Shown here in pieces: positions 4,823 through 5,059 of a DNA stretch of 5,059 nucleotides. Both the position numbers and the translations under genes were made by a program. Each line of letters opens with the position of its first letter. Within the stretch, counting starts at the first letter, position 1. The notes below the pieces were generated by a model. The model was given only the letters and a program-made list of their open reading frames with translations. It was not told the origin of the DNA and ran no database searches. This DNA comes from Reyranella sp. (lineage in GTDB: Bacteria; Pseudomonadota; Alphaproteobacteria; Reyranellales; Reyranellaceae), in assembly GCA_021732965.1 (NCBI GenBank), contig JAKFVZ010000528.1, positions 1 through 5,059 of the forward strand, given 5' to 3'.

Positions 4823-5059
4823 GCGACCAGGCAGCCGGTATGCGCGCAGCCGACGTCCGGCGCATGACGTTCGACAACAATGCGCTGGTGGCCGTGCTCT
4901 ACGGCAACCACGACCGCAATCTGGTGCGCATCGAGCAGCTCACGAACGCCCAGTTGAGCGCGCGCGGCAACCAGCTCGCCATCACCGGCACGCCCGACGA
5001 TGCCGCCGTGGCGCAGAAGGCCATCGCAAGCCTCTACGAACGGCTGAAGCGCGGCCTGT
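4819..5059 (+). CDS. phoH: PhoH-family ATPase, N-terminal part (3' end outside window)
   Basis: Eighty codons are visible, starting at GTG 4819 in a GTGA overlap with the miaB stop; the gene runs off the right edge. The segment MTFDNNALVAVLYGNHDRNLVRIEQ, followed by LSARGNQLAITG and a helix ending SLYERLKRG, matches the small N-terminal KH-like domain that precedes the P-loop ATPase of PhoH/PhoL proteins. The Walker motifs would lie beyond the window. PhoH-family proteins are cytoplasmic nucleotide-binding proteins often encoded next to the rRNA-maturation endonuclease YbeY, and are thought to act in RNA metabolism. The miaB-phoH-ybeY order is common in proteobacteria. An internal ATG at 4840 would shorten the protein by seven residues, but the overlap favours GTG. 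Confidence 0.9.
   Translation, partial: MSDQAAGMRAADVRRMTFDNNALVAVLYGNHDRNLVRIEQLTNAQLSARGNQLAITGTPDDAAVAQKAIASLYERLKRGL

Noticed and set aside
1..5059. Mobile elements, CRISPR arrays, tRNA or rRNA genes, or a defence system
   Set aside because: No direct-repeat arrays, terminal inverted repeats with a transposase, or RNA-gene sequences were noticed. Genes cover nearly the whole window and all fit a conserved housekeeping region.

Overview
The window is GC-rich, gene-dense chromosomal DNA of an alphaproteobacterium, most likely a member of the Hyphomicrobiales (Rhizobiales) or a close relative. The evidence is the gene order (tsaB, rimI, Fur/Mur regulator, ornithine-lipid acyltransferases, miaB, phoH), the Fur protein of the alphaproteobacterial type without its CxxC pair, and strong GC bias at third codon positions. 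No phage, IS, CRISPR, tRNA or rRNA sequence was seen. This is a housekeeping region, and I found no convincing new multi-gene system in it.

Layout. (1) 1-881: the 3' part of tsaB (t6A37 tRNA modification) overlaps rimI (N-acetyltransferase) by one base in a TGATG junction. (2) 882-1115, minus strand: a small TusA-like protein whose CPxP motif reads CPMT. Its stop codon abuts the rimI stop inside one palindromic TGATCA. (3) 1160-1597: a Fur/Mur-type metalloregulator, divergent from the TusA-like gene across 44 bp. (4) 1598-1663: a short intergenic region with a good sigma70-like promoter and a 34-bp imperfect dyad (14 of 17 positions pair) centred on its -10/+1 region. (5) 1664-3365: olsB-like and olsA-like acyltransferase genes overlapping by 8 bp, predicted to make ornithine lipid in two steps. 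(6) 3410-4822: miaB, a complete radical-SAM methylthiotransferase (ms2i6A37). (7) 4819-5059: the start of phoH, coupled to miaB by a 4-bp GTGA overlap and running off the right edge.

How the parts fit. Two modifications of tRNA position 37 (t6A via TsaB, ms2i6A via MiaB) flank a metal-responsive regulator and a membrane-lipid module. The rightward genes from olsB to phoH are tightly packed and probably at least partly co-transcribed. Membrane lipid remodelling may therefore share transcripts with tRNA modification and, through phoH, RNA metabolism. The most interesting non-coding signal is the dyad/promoter region before olsB, which also contains a possible 16-codon leaderless upstream ORF. 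The most interesting protein detail is the variant TusA motif next to a Fur-family gene.
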